Shown one piece after another: positions 8,228-21,051 of a stretch of 64,000 nucleotides of DNA; positions within the stretch are counted from its first letter, which is position 1; each line of letters begins with the position of its first letter. Position numbers and translations under genes: made by a program. The notes under the pieces were generated by a model, which searched no databases, was not told the DNA's origin, and saw only the letters and a program-made list of their open reading frames with translations. This DNA comes from an uncultured Clostridia bacterium (lineage in GTDB: Bacteria; Bacillota; Clostridia; Oscillospirales; QAKW01). The stretch covers positions 1-64,000 of the forward strand of contig CALXGQ010000007.1 of NCBI GenBank assembly GCA_944387895.1. Direction: 5' to 3'.

Positions 8228-8282
8228 GAAACTCCTCGGCGGGATATTAAGCCGTTGGACGGCACCAGCTGTCTGCGAAGCA
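8228..8282 (-). ncRNA. Ribosomal protein L10 leader
   Basis: On the minus strand the segment contains GCAGACAGCTGGTGCC, an ACGGCTTAAT block and CCCGCCGAGG in that order, matching the conserved L10-binding leader of Firmicutes (CCGAAGACAGCAGGUGC ... CUUAAU ... CUGCCGAGG). It lies just behind a strong promoter and upstream of rplJ. Confidence 0.87.
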
Positions 8283-8297
8283 TATTTCGACACGACA

Positions 8298-8326
8298 ATC
8301 ATAGCACAGCGGCTGGTGATTGTCAA
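8298..8326 (-). promoter_or_regulatory. Promoter of rplJ-rplL
   Basis: TTGACA (8321-8326), a 17-base spacer and TATGAT (8298-8303) on the minus strand, immediately downstream of rplA. It gives rplJL a transcript of its own. Confidence 0.85.
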
Positions 8327-8335
8327 GACATTTTT

Positions 8336-9037
8336 TTACATGAATTTGGCCTGGTTGACCTTAACGCCGGGGCCCATGGTAGAAGCAACAACGCAGCTTC
8401 TGACATACTGACCCTTTGCCGCGGCGGGACGCGCCTTGACGATTGCGCCCATCAGCGTATTGAAGTTCTCGGTCAGCTTTTCCTGGCCGAAGGAAACCTT
8501 GCCGACAGGGCAATGGATAATATTGGTCTTATCCAGACGGTATTCGATCTTACCGGCCTTGATCTCGGAAATCGCCTTGGCGACATCCATCGTAACGGTA
8601 CCGGCCTTGGGGTTCGGCATCAGACCCTTGGGGCCCAGCACACGGCCCAGACGTCCGACAACGCCCATCATGTCCGGCGTTGCGACAACAACGTCGTATT
8701 CAAACCAGTTCTCATTCTGGATTTTGGGGATCAGCTCTTCGCCGCCGACAAAATCAGCGCCGGCTTCCTTCGCTTCATCGGCCTTTGCATTCTTGGCAAA
8801 GACCAGAACGCGGGTGGTTTTACCGGTTCCATGGGGCAGCACGACCGCGCCGCGAACCTGCTGATCCGCATGGCGGGAATCGACGCCCAGCTTCACGTGC
8901 ACCTCGACCGTTTCATCGAATTTGGCGCGTGCAGCCTTGATAACAGCTTCCATCGCCTCTTCGACATCGTAAAGCTTTGCGGAATCGATCAGCTTGGAGC
9001 TTTCAATATAAGACTTTCCTCTTTTCACTTCATTCAT
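8336..9037 (-). CDS. rplA: 50S ribosomal protein L1
   Basis: An L1-stalk protein that helps release E-site tRNA and commonly represses its own operon. It is 233 residues from ATG 9037, with the typical PNPKAGTVT and [25 protein letters not shown] region. GGAGG (9038-9042) directly touches that ATG, which is too close for normal initiation. The in-frame GTG at 9028, nine bases away, would give a 230-residue protein starting [11 protein letters not shown], the usual L1 N-terminus, and may be the true start. Confidence 0.96.
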   Translation of the reverse strand: MNEVKRGKSYIESSKLIDSAKLYDVEEAMEAVIKAARAKFDETVEVHVKLGVDSRHADQQVRGAVVLPHGTGKTTRVLVFAKNAKADEAKEAGADFVGGEELIPKIQNENWFEYDVVVATPDMMGVVGRLGRVLGPKGLMPNPKAGTVTMDVAKAISEIKAGKIEYRLDKTNIIHCPVGKVSFGQEKLTENFNTLMGAIVKARPAAAKGQYVRSCVVASTMGPGVKVNQAKFM

Positions 9038-9083
9038 CCTCCTTTGTGGTATTACGGAATGTTCCTCCCACAGATTTCCGGGC

Positions 9084-9509
9084 TTACTCTTCTACCGTAA
9101 CGCCCATGCTTCTCGCAGTACCTGCGATCATGCTCATTGCCGCCTCAATATCGACAGCGTTCAGGTCGGGCATTTTCTGCTCGGCGATTTTCCTTACCTG
9201 CTCCTTCGTCAGCGAAGCAACCTTGGTCTTATTCGGAACGCCGGAGCCGCTCTCAATGCCGGCCGCCTTTTTGATCAGGACCGCAGCAGGCGGAGTCTTC
9301 GTGACAAAAGTGAAAGAATGATCCGCATAGACCGTGATCACAACCGGGATAATATACCCGATGTCATTCTTTGTTCTCTCGTTGAATTCCTTGGCGAACG
9401 CCATGATGTTGACGCCGTGCTGACCCAGTGCGGGGCCAACCGGGGGCGCCGGAGTCGCCTTTCCTGCCGGAATCTGAAGTTTGATGAACCCTGTTACTTT
9501 TTGAGCCAT
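9084..9509 (-). CDS. rplK: 50S ribosomal protein L11
   Basis: A 141-residue protein of the GTPase-associated centre, exactly the usual family length. It starts [18 protein letters not shown] and has the [17 protein letters not shown] signature. The frame extends to a TTG at 9515, but ATG 9509 has GGGAGG nine bases upstream. Together with Rel (encoded further along the window) L11 is needed for ribosome-dependent (p)ppGpp synthesis. Confidence 0.97.
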   Translation of the reverse strand: MAQKVTGFIKLQIPAGKATPAPPVGPALGQHGVNIMAFAKEFNERTKNDIGYIIPVVITVYADHSFTFVTKTPPAAVLIKKAAGIESGSGVPNKTKVASLTKEQVRKIAEQKMPDLNAVDIEAAMSMIAGTARSMGVTVEE

Positions 9510-9605
9510 TTTCAAACACCTCCCTCGTGTTTCAATGTGGTAATATTGCGGAAAGATTTAAAGTACTCTCCTCCCACTTGCGAAAACGCGCCTTGCGGCA
9601 CGATT
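9510..9605 (-). promoter_or_regulatory. Possible structured leader of rplK
   Basis: The 101-base gap between nusG and rplK contains, on the minus strand, AAGTGGGAGG followed about 30 bases later by TTACCACATT. Similar GTGGGAGG...TTACCACA pairs precede rplK in other Firmicutes as far as I recall. The GTGG/CCAC blocks could pair. No terminator is visible. Confidence 0.3.
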
Positions 9606-9610
9606 CAGCC

Positions 9611-10132
9611 TTATTCTACCGGTGCAACCTGCTCGAAGGAAACCTCAACCGAGGTATCGCGCCCGAACATGGATACCACCACTTTCAGCTTGGAGGATTC
9701 GGGATATACCTCCTCCACCACGCCGACAAAACCGCTCATATTGGAAGCGACAAAGCGCACAGAATCGCCTTTTTTATAATCGGTATGAACCACGCGCTTT
9801 TCAACGCCCAGCTTTTCGATCTCTGCCTGCGTCAGCGGAAGCGGCTCTGAAGTGGAGCCGACAAAGCCGGTAACGCCCTGGATGTTCCGGACGATATACC
9901 AGGTTTCGTCCGTCAGCACCATCTTCACCAGAACATAGCCCGGAAAGATCTTGCGCTCATACTCTTTCTGACCCTTCTCTGTCGTTTCAACCACGGTTTC
10001 GGTAGGAACAGAAATATCCTGAATGACCTCTTCCAGCTTGCGGTTTTCAATGATTCTGCGCAGATTGGTCGCCACCTTATTCTCATATGCCGAATAAGTG
10101 TGGATCGCATACCATTTTGCCTTATCAGCCAT
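9611..10132 (-). CDS. nusG: Transcription termination/antitermination factor NusG
   Basis: A 173-residue protein with an N-terminal NGN domain (WYAIHTYSAYENKV, then FPGYVLVKM and GVTGFVG) and a C-terminal KOW domain (KGDSVRFVASNMSGFVGVVEEV). It binds RNA polymerase and modulates pausing. It is preceded by secE and followed by rplK, the standard order. Confidence 0.98.
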   Translation of the reverse strand: MADKAKWYAIHTYSAYENKVATNLRRIIENRKLEEVIQDISVPTETVVETTEKGQKEYERKIFPGYVLVKMVLTDETWYIVRNIQGVTGFVGSTSEPLPLTQAEIEKLGVEKRVVHTDYKKGDSVRFVASNMSGFVGVVEEVYPESSKLKVVVSMFGRDTSVEVSFEQVAPVE

Positions 10133-10160
10133 AACTCATCTGTCCCTTTCTTAAATCAAA

Positions 10161-10400
10161 TCAGCCGATCAGGCCGCCGATCCAGTTGGTCAGAGCCTGA
10201 ATACCCGTGAAGAAAATCCAATCGAACAACCAGATAAAAGCACCCACGACCACAACGCATACAATGACGATCGTCGTATTGTTGACGACCTGCCTGAAAG
10301 TCGGCCAGATGATCCTTTGGGTCATCTCGATGCGCACTTCACGAAACCAGTTCCTGATTCTGGAAAAGATGGATTTCTTCTTTTTAGCATTTTCTGCCAT
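10161..10400 (-). CDS. secE: Preprotein translocase subunit SecE
   Basis: A 79-residue, single-membrane-span SecE. A basic, amphipathic N-terminus (KKKKSIFSRIRNWFREVRIEM) leads into the conserved WPTFRQVVNNT block and one hydrophobic helix. It stabilises SecY in the general secretion channel. It lies between rpmG and nusG as in many Firmicutes. Confidence 0.96.
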   Translation of the reverse strand: MAENAKKKKSIFSRIRNWFREVRIEMTQRIIWPTFRQVVNNTTIVIVCVVVVGAFIWLFDWIFFTGIQALTNWIGGLIG

Positions 10401-10429
10401 AACTGCATCCTCCTCGTTTCATTGGAAGT

Positions 10430-10579
10430 TTACTTGGTTTCTCTGTGCAAAGTATGCTTTTTGCAGAACTTGCAGTACTTGTTCATTTCCAGCCTGTCGG
10501 GATCGTTCTTTTTGTTCTTCATTGTGTCGTAATTTCTTTGTTTGCACTCCGTGCAAGCCAGCGTAATCTTGACTCTCAT
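10430..10579 (-). CDS. rpmG: 50S ribosomal protein L33
   Basis: A 49-residue protein translated from ATG 10579 ([19 protein letters not shown]...), with the two CxxC pairs CTEC and CKFC of the zinc-binding L33 type and the C-terminus [14 protein letters not shown] lies 10 bases upstream. It is the first gene of the rpmG-secE-nusG-rplK-rplA run. Confidence 0.96.
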   Translation of the reverse strand: MRVKITLACTECKQRNYDTMKNKKNDPDRLEMNKYCKFCKKHTLHRETK

Positions 10580-10672
10580 CTTTGCGGCACCTCCTGTTTT
10601 TTGGCCTCCCTGCCCTGATATTGAAGGGGAATTTTCTGCACAAAAAAATAAGCCCTCTGGCAGGTATTTAGA

Positions 10673-10701
10673 ATTATAGCATATCTCCTATCGATAGTCA
10701 A
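10673..10701 (-). promoter_or_regulatory. Promoter of rpmG-secE-nusG-rplKA
   Basis: TTGACT (10696-10701), a 17-base spacer and extended -10 TGCTATAAT (hexamer 10673-10678) on the minus strand. Confidence 0.85.
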
Positions 10702-10722
10702 GCTGTTTTTTATATTTTTTCA

Positions 10723-10756
10723 GCGGAGGCCGGATTTCGGCCTCCGCCTGTTTTTC

Positions 10757-10758
<2 letters not shown>
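10723..10758 (+). terminator. Terminator-like hairpin downstream of gatB, T-run on the plus strand
   Basis: A perfect 10-base stem GCGGAGGCCG/CGGCCTCCGC (10723-10747). The T-rich tail (CTGTTTTTCTT) follows on the plus strand, whereas gatB reads on the minus strand, where A residues follow the stem. It may still block transcription from gatB without a U-tract. Confidence 0.5.
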
Positions 10759-15626
<4,868 letters not shown>

Positions 15627-15627
15627 T

Positions 15628-16254
15628 TCAGATCCTGCAATACTGATTGTTCTTTTTCTCATAGTCCAGCGACGTCGGCGCGCCGTGCCCGGGATAGCAA
15701 ACGCAGTTTTCTCCGATGCTGAAAAGACTGCTGCGAATGGACTGAATTTCCTCGGTCAGATTTCCAAAAGGCGGAAAATCGCCGCCGACGGAATCCCGGA
15801 AAAGGGTATCGCCGGTAAACAAAAGATCGCCGACCCGATAGCAAACGCTGCCCGGCGTATGGCCCGGCGTGTGAATGACGCCAAAGGAAAACCCGGCCGC
15901 CTCCACCACGTCGCCGTCCCGGAGCGGAACCGGCGTGGTTTTGCAGACCAGTTCCCGCTGGTAGATCCGCAGAGAAAGATTATACGCCGGGCGGCAAAAG
16001 CAATCGCAGTCGAAGGCGTGGATATACACCGGGCAGGAAAAGGCCGCGGCCACCGCGTCCACGCCCTCAATATGATCCGCGTGGCCGTGGGTCAGCAAAA
16101 TCGCGGCGATACGCAGGCCTTCCTGTTCCGCCGCCAGCCGGAGCTCCGCGCCGGTGCCGCCGCAGTCGATCAGAACCGCTTCGCCCGCCGCCTCGTTTTC
16201 CAGCAGATAACTGTTGCAGCGCATCGCGCCGGTTTCAAAGCATTTGAGTTTCAT
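15628..16254 (-). CDS. Metallo-beta-lactamase-fold hydrolase (glyoxalase II-like)
   Basis: A 208-residue MBL-fold enzyme with THGHADH (H56, H58, D60, H61), HTPGHTPGSVC, GDTLF and PGHG. These are the metal ligands of the binuclear hydroxyacylglutathione-hydrolase-like group (YqgX type). The true substrate is unknown, since proteins of this size and type are often annotated only by fold. It overlaps dtd by four bases and is translated just before hemZ. Confidence 0.85.
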   Translation of the reverse strand: MKLKCFETGAMRCNSYLLENEAAGEAVLIDCGGTGAELRLAAEQEGLRIAAILLTHGHADHIEGVDAVAAAFSCPVYIHAFDCDCFCRPAYNLSLRIYQRELVCKTTPVPLRDGDVVEAAGFSFGVIHTPGHTPGSVCYRVGDLLFTGDTLFRDSVGGDFPPFGNLTEEIQSIRSSLFSIGENCVCYPGHGAPTSLDYEKKNNQYCRI

Positions 16255-16700
16255 GCCAGCTCCTCGCTATCGATCATGATATTGATCGGGCCGTCGTGCA
16301 GCGCCTCGATCTCCATCTCTCCGCCGAAAACGCCGCCCTTGACCGCAACGCCCAGCGCGCGCAGGCGCTCCAGCGCATAGTCATACAATTCCTCCGCCTC
16401 CGCATAGCCCATGCTCCTGGTAAAGGAAGGGCGAAAGCCCTTTTTAACGTCTCCGTAAAGGGTGAAGTTGGAAACAAACAGCATCTCTCCCCCGACGTCC
16501 GCAAGGGAGCAATTCAATTTTCCGGCGGCGTCGTCCATCACCCGGAGCCCGGCGATCTTCTTCAGGGCTTTTTCAATGCTCTCCCGGCTATCGGAACCGG
16601 AAAAACCGCAAAAGACCAAAAGCCCCCGGCCGATTTCCGAAACCCTTTTGCCGCCGACCCGCAGGCAGGCGTTTTTGACAACCGTACAAACCGCTCTCAT
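16251..16700 (-). CDS. dtd: D-aminoacyl-tRNA deacylase
   Basis: A 149-residue DTD that removes D-amino acids (and Gly) wrongly attached to tRNA. It shows FVSNFTLYGDVKKGFRPSF in place of the usual SQFTLYAD block, GGVFGGEMEIE and the chirality-checking Gly-cisPro in HDGPINI (commonly NDGPVT). The frame extends to 16769, but ATG 16700 has AGAGGA immediately upstream and gives the normal length. It lies directly after relA, a common clostridial and bacillar order. Confidence 0.93.
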   Translation of the reverse strand: MRAVCTVVKNACLRVGGKRVSEIGRGLLVFCGFSGSDSRESIEKALKKIAGLRVMDDAAGKLNCSLADVGGEMLFVSNFTLYGDVKKGFRPSFTRSMGYAEAEELYDYALERLRALGVAVKGGVFGGEMEIEALHDGPINIMIDSEELA

Positions 16701-16710
16701 TCCTCTTCTC

Positions 16711-18882
16711 CTATTGATTGGCGCGCTGAACGTCCAAAACGTCCGGATCCTTGCGGATTTTGGACGCAATATAATTCAGATGATTCAGGCTCTTCACCTC
16801 GATGCTGATGGTAACCGTCGAAACGCCGTCCTTTTCCTCCCGGGAAACCAGGCTGCGGATATTCACCTTCATATCCGCAAAAATCCGGGTCAGGTTCGCC
16901 ATCACGCCGATGGCGTCGTTGACATGGATCAGCAGCGTCGTTGTAAAGCTGTTGCTTTCCGAGGTTTCCCAGCTCGCCTTCAGCCAGCGATCCGGCTCCT
17001 TCTCCATCCCCCGCCGCGCATTGACGCAGTCGGTTTTATGGATCGAAACGCCGTAGCCCTTTGTGATAAACCCGCAGATATAATCGCCCGGCAGGGGATT
17101 GCAGCACCGGGCAAATTTGATCAGGCAGTTATCGATCCCCTCGACCGCCACGCCGCCGGCGCTGGCCCGGGGATGAGAGACCGGCGTGATCTTCATCGGC
17201 CGGTTTTCCTTTTCCAGCTGATCGCAGTAATCCCGGATCCGGCGCTCTACTTTGGAAACCTGCAGGCCGCCGTAGCCGATCGCCGCCAGCATATCCTCCA
17301 CCGCATTGAAATGAAGCTGCTGCGCCACCGTTTTCAAAATATCGTCGCGGGTTTCCTTATTCAACCGGATCCCGTTGCGCCGCAGCGCCTTCTCCAAGTC
17401 GTCCGTTCCGTTTGCGATGTTTTCGTCCCGGCGCTCGTTTTTGATCCAATGACGGATCTTGTTTTTCGCTTCGCTGGTCTTGACGATCTTCAGCCAGTCC
17501 CGGGAAGGGCCGTGGGTCGCCGACGAGGTGGTCAGCACCTCGATGATCTCCCCGTTTTGCGGCTTGTAGTCCAGCCCGACGATCTTACCGTTGACCTTGG
17601 CGCCGATCATCTTGTTGCCCACCGCGCTGTGGATCGCATAGGCGAAATCGATCACCGTCGATCCGGCAGGCAGATTCACCACATCGCCCTTCGGCGTAAA
17701 AACAAACACCTCATCGTCGAAAAGATCGATCTTCAGCGCCTTGATCAGATCCTCAGTATCGGAGGTATCCTCCTGGCTTTCCAGAAGGGTACGGATCCAC
17801 TTCAGCTTATCGTCCAGCGTCGCCTTGCCGCCCTGCACTCCGGTTTTATATTTCCAGTGGGCCGCAATGCCGTATTCCGCCGTATTGTGCATATCCCAGG
17901 TGCGGATCTGAACCTCAAAGGGAATCCCTTCCTTACCGATCACCGTTGTGTGCAGGGACTGATACATATTCGGCTTCGGCGTTGAAATATAATCCTTGAA
18001 CCGCCCGGGGATGGGATTATAAAGATCATGGATCACGCCCAGCAGATAATAGCAGTCGTTCACCGTATTGACGATCAGACGAAAAGCGTAAATATCATAA
18101 AGCTCTTCAAAGGTCTTGTTCTGGGTGAAAAGCTTGCGGTAGATGCTGAAGGTATGCTTGATCCGGTAGGTCAGGGTATAGGGGATGTTATAGGCGTCCA
18201 GCTTCTCGCAGATGTTCTTTTTGGTGTTTTCGATAAAGACCTGGCCGTTGACCTCAAATTCGGCAAGCTTATTTTCGATCATTTTGCAGCCGTCCGGATC
18301 CAGATAGGTGACGGAAATATCTTCCATTTCCTGCTTGACCTTCTGCATTCCAAGCCTGTGCGCCAGGGGCGCATAGATCTCCAGCGTTTCCAGCGCGGTT
18401 TTCAGCTGCTTTTCACGGGGGCGCGCCGCCAGCGTGCGGACGTTATGCAGGCGATCCGCCAGCTTGATCAGAATCACCCGGATATCCTTTGCCATCGCCA
18501 GAAACATCTTGCGCAGGTATTCCACCTGTTCCTCTTCCTTGGAGGTATAGGGGATCTGGCCCAGCTTGGTTACGCCGTCCACAAGATTTGCGCAGTCCTC
18601 GCCGAATTCCTTCTTGATGACGTCGTATGTCAGTTCCGTATCTTCAATCGTATCATGCAGAAACGCCGCCGCGATGGAATCGGCGTCCAGCCCGAATTCA
18701 TAGACCAGCTTCGCCACTTCGATGGGATGACAGATATACGGCTCCCCCGAATTGCGCTTCTGCCCTTCATGGCATTCTTTGGCGCGCAGATAGGCGCGCT
18801 CGATCTTATCAATGTCGAATTTCTTATCGTCGTTTTCCAGCGTCTTTTTAAAGTCGTCAAACAGCTTTTCTTCTATACCCAT
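16711..18882 (-). CDS. relA: Bifunctional (p)ppGpp synthetase/hydrolase
   Basis: A 723-residue Rel that makes and degrades the stringent-response alarmone. Order: N-terminal HD hydrolase (HPIEVAKLV, then FLHDTIEDTE, catalytically intact HD), synthetase (FRLIVNTVNDCYYLLGVIHDLY, PNMYQSLHTTVIG), TGS (VFTPKGDVVNLPAGSTVIDFAYAIH), a conserved Cys/His region (CCNPLPGDYICGFITKGYGVSIHK) and a C-terminal ACT domain. Both catalytic domains look functional. It overlaps recJ by 10 bases. Confidence 0.97.
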   Translation of the reverse strand: MGIEEKLFDDFKKTLENDDKKFDIDKIERAYLRAKECHEGQKRNSGEPYICHPIEVAKLVYEFGLDADSIAAAFLHDTIEDTELTYDVIKKEFGEDCANLVDGVTKLGQIPYTSKEEEQVEYLRKMFLAMAKDIRVILIKLADRLHNVRTLAARPREKQLKTALETLEIYAPLAHRLGMQKVKQEMEDISVTYLDPDGCKMIENKLAEFEVNGQVFIENTKKNICEKLDAYNIPYTLTYRIKHTFSIYRKLFTQNKTFEELYDIYAFRLIVNTVNDCYYLLGVIHDLYNPIPGRFKDYISTPKPNMYQSLHTTVIGKEGIPFEVQIRTWDMHNTAEYGIAAHWKYKTGVQGGKATLDDKLKWIRTLLESQEDTSDTEDLIKALKIDLFDDEVFVFTPKGDVVNLPAGSTVIDFAYAIHSAVGNKMIGAKVNGKIVGLDYKPQNGEIIEVLTTSSATHGPSRDWLKIVKTSEAKNKIRHWIKNERRDENIANGTDDLEKALRRNGIRLNKETRDDILKTVAQQLHFNAVEDMLAAIGYGGLQVSKVERRIRDYCDQLEKENRPMKITPVSHPRASAGGVAVEGIDNCLIKFARCCNPLPGDYICGFITKGYGVSIHKTDCVNARRGMEKEPDRWLKASWETSESNSFTTTLLIHVNDAIGVMANLTRIFADMKVNIRSLVSREEKDGVSTVTISIEVKSLNHLNYIASKIRKDPDVLDVQRANQ

Positions 18883-20930
18883 ACTGCGTCACCCGCCTTT
18901 TTTCTGATCGTTTTCAGTATTTCGGAATCCTCCAGGCTGACCCGCTTTTCCGCATGGATCCGCAGATCGCAAAACAGAGAGCCCAGCCTGCTGTATTCTA
19001 ATATGCCCAATTCCCGCAGGATTTTCATGCCGTGATAGGTGGCACCGACCGTCATCGCGCACCGCTGATCCTGCGCCACATGATCCGGAAGGGAATAAAA
19101 ATCAAAAACCGCCGTTCCCGCCTCGGCCTGCTTTTGCAGATACCGGTAAAGAGCCGCCATATGGCAGCGCGCCGGAACATCGGCATGATCGATCCGGCCG
19201 CTCTCCATCCGGTTCAGCTCTTTTTCAATCTGCTCGCTCTGCTCCTGGGCATAGCGCATATCCCTGACGGACATCTGTATGTATCGGCGGCCGTTATAAA
19301 CATTGACGTCCGCCTCGAAAATCAAATCCACCCGATCCCCCGGCTGGTAGCAAAAGCTGGCGGGAGAAACATTGAAATAAAAGGCCGTCACCCGCGCCGT
19401 GCCGCAATGAAGGGTCAGCCGCATATGATTGCCGTTCGCCGTCGGAACGGCGTCGGCGATATAAACGCTCTGCATACAAAAGGCCGGCGTTTCGTTCCCG
19501 CGGCCAAAGGGCGCCAGCAGATCCAGCTCCCGGATCCGGTCGGGCGTCAGATCCTCCGCCCGCAGAACGCAGTCCGCCTCGATGCTCTCGTCAAATTCAC
19601 CGGATTCCAGAAAAAGATCCACCTGCGCGCAAAAGGCGTCTCGGAATTCTTCCAGACGATCGGTGCGCACCAGAAGGCCGGCGGCATAGGAATGCCCGCC
19701 GAACTTTTCCAGCTTGTCCTGCAACTGTTCCAGCGCCCCGAAAAGACTGAAAGGCTGAATGCTGCGCCCCGAGCCTTTGGCATAGGCGCCGTTCACCGTA
19801 AAGAGGATGCAGGGCTTTCCGTAGCGCTCCTTCAGCCGGGAAGCCACGATGCCAATCACGCCGTTATGCCACTCCTCGCTCCAGAGCACGATCGCGCTCC
19901 GAACGGCGCTTTGGGGATCCTTTTCGATCATGGCGACCGCTTCCTCCAGGATCCGGTTTTCCGTTTCCTGCCGGCGGTTGTTTTCCATGCAAAGCCGATC
20001 CACCAGCTCTGCGGCATGGTCGGGGCTTTTCGTTGTCAGCAGCTCAACGCCCAGCGCGGCGCTGCCCATTCTGCCGGAAGCGTTGATCCGGGGCGCAACG
20101 GCAAAACCGATCGCCGCCGTATCCACCGTCCGCTCCCCGACGCAGCGCGCCAAAAGGGCTTTCAGCCCAATGCAATCGTTCCTTTTCAGCCGTTCCAGAC
20201 CTTCCCGGACGATATACCGGTTTTCTCCGCGCATCGGCATAACGTCTGCAATGGTGCCGATCGCGGCAAAGGAGAGATAGCGCTCCGCCGCGCCGCTCAT
20301 TCCGGCGCGCTGCTCCAGCGCAGTCACCAGCTTGAACACCACGCCGACTCCGGCCAGCTCGGCAAAGGGGTATCCACATCCCGGCTGCTTGGGATTGATG
20401 ATCAGAGCCTTCGGCAGCTCCGCCTGACATTCATGATGATCCGTTATGATGACATCCAGGCCATACCCTCTGGCCTCCTCCACCTCCCGAACGGCGGTGA
20501 TGCCCGTGTCCACCGTAATCATAAGCCCGGTTCCCCGCTCCGCGATAGCGCGCACCGCAGCGCTGTTGACGCCGTAGCCTTCCGTGAAGCGGCTCGGAAT
20601 ATAATAGTCCACCGTTGCGCCCAGCGCTCTCAACGCCTCGACCAGCAGACTGGTGGCGGTAATGCCGTCCACATCATAATCGCCATACACCGTGATCCGC
20701 TCCCCGCCCCGGATCGCCGCCATAATCCGCGCGACGGCAGCCTCCATATCCCGGAAAAGAAAGGGATCATGCAGCGCGCTGCTGCCGGTATTCAGAAATT
20801 CCGCCGCTTTTTCAGGGGTATCAAAACCCCGGTTGATCAGCACTCTTGCAAAATAATGCGTACAGCCGAGAGCCTGGCGCAATGCGGCAACAAGCTGCTC
20901 GTCCTGTTTTTTGATTTTCCAGTTGCGCAT
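18873..20930 (-). CDS. recJ: Single-stranded-DNA exonuclease RecJ
   Basis: A 685-residue 5'-3' exonuclease. DHH-family motifs are clear: VYGDYDVDGITATSLL, TVDTGI, ITDHHECQAELP, then the DHHA1 region with GRSIQPFSL and FGGHSYAAGL, and a C-terminal OB-type domain. The frame extends to 20996, but the upstream part is AT-rich and overlaps the promoter. ATG 20930 follows AAAGGGGG. It is the first gene of the recJ-relA-dtd-MBL-hemZ-ligA-gatB operon. Confidence 0.96.
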   Translation of the reverse strand: MRNWKIKKQDEQLVAALRQALGCTHYFARVLINRGFDTPEKAAEFLNTGSSALHDPFLFRDMEAAVARIMAAIRGGERITVYGDYDVDGITATSLLVEALRALGATVDYYIPSRFTEGYGVNSAAVRAIAERGTGLMITVDTGITAVREVEEARGYGLDVIITDHHECQAELPKALIINPKQPGCGYPFAELAGVGVVFKLVTALEQRAGMSGAAERYLSFAAIGTIADVMPMRGENRYIVREGLERLKRNDCIGLKALLARCVGERTVDTAAIGFAVAPRINASGRMGSAALGVELLTTKSPDHAAELVDRLCMENNRRQETENRILEEAVAMIEKDPQSAVRSAIVLWSEEWHNGVIGIVASRLKERYGKPCILFTVNGAYAKGSGRSIQPFSLFGALEQLQDKLEKFGGHSYAAGLLVRTDRLEEFRDAFCAQVDLFLESGEFDESIEADCVLRAEDLTPDRIRELDLLAPFGRGNETPAFCMQSVYIADAVPTANGNHMRLTLHCGTARVTAFYFNVSPASFCYQPGDRVDLIFEADVNVYNGRRYIQMSVRDMRYAQEQSEQIEKELNRMESGRIDHADVPARCHMAALYRYLQKQAEAGTAVFDFYSLPDHVAQDQRCAMTVGATYHGMKILRELGILEYSRLGSLFCDLRIHAEKRVSLEDSEILKTIRKKAGDAVWV

Positions 20931-20967
20931 CGGCGCCGCCCCCTTTCTCATTTTAATATAATAATAT

Positions 20968-20996
20968 ATTATAGCAAAGTTTTTAATTAGAATCAA
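20968..20996 (-). promoter_or_regulatory. Promoter of the recJ operon
   Basis: TTGATT (20991-20996), a 17-base spacer and TATAAT (20968-20973) on the minus strand. Confidence 0.8.
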
Positions 20997-21004
20997 TATC
21001 TAAA

Positions 21005-21047
21005 ATACGAAAAACGTGCTTTTCTGCAAAATGTCAGAAAAGCACGT
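21005..21047 (-). terminator. Terminator after sipL
   Basis: Perfect 14-base stem AACGTGCTTTTCTG/CAGAAAAGCACGTT (21013-21047 with an 8-base loop). It is followed on the minus strand by TTTCGTATTTT. Confidence 0.88.
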
Positions 21048-21051
21048 TTGA

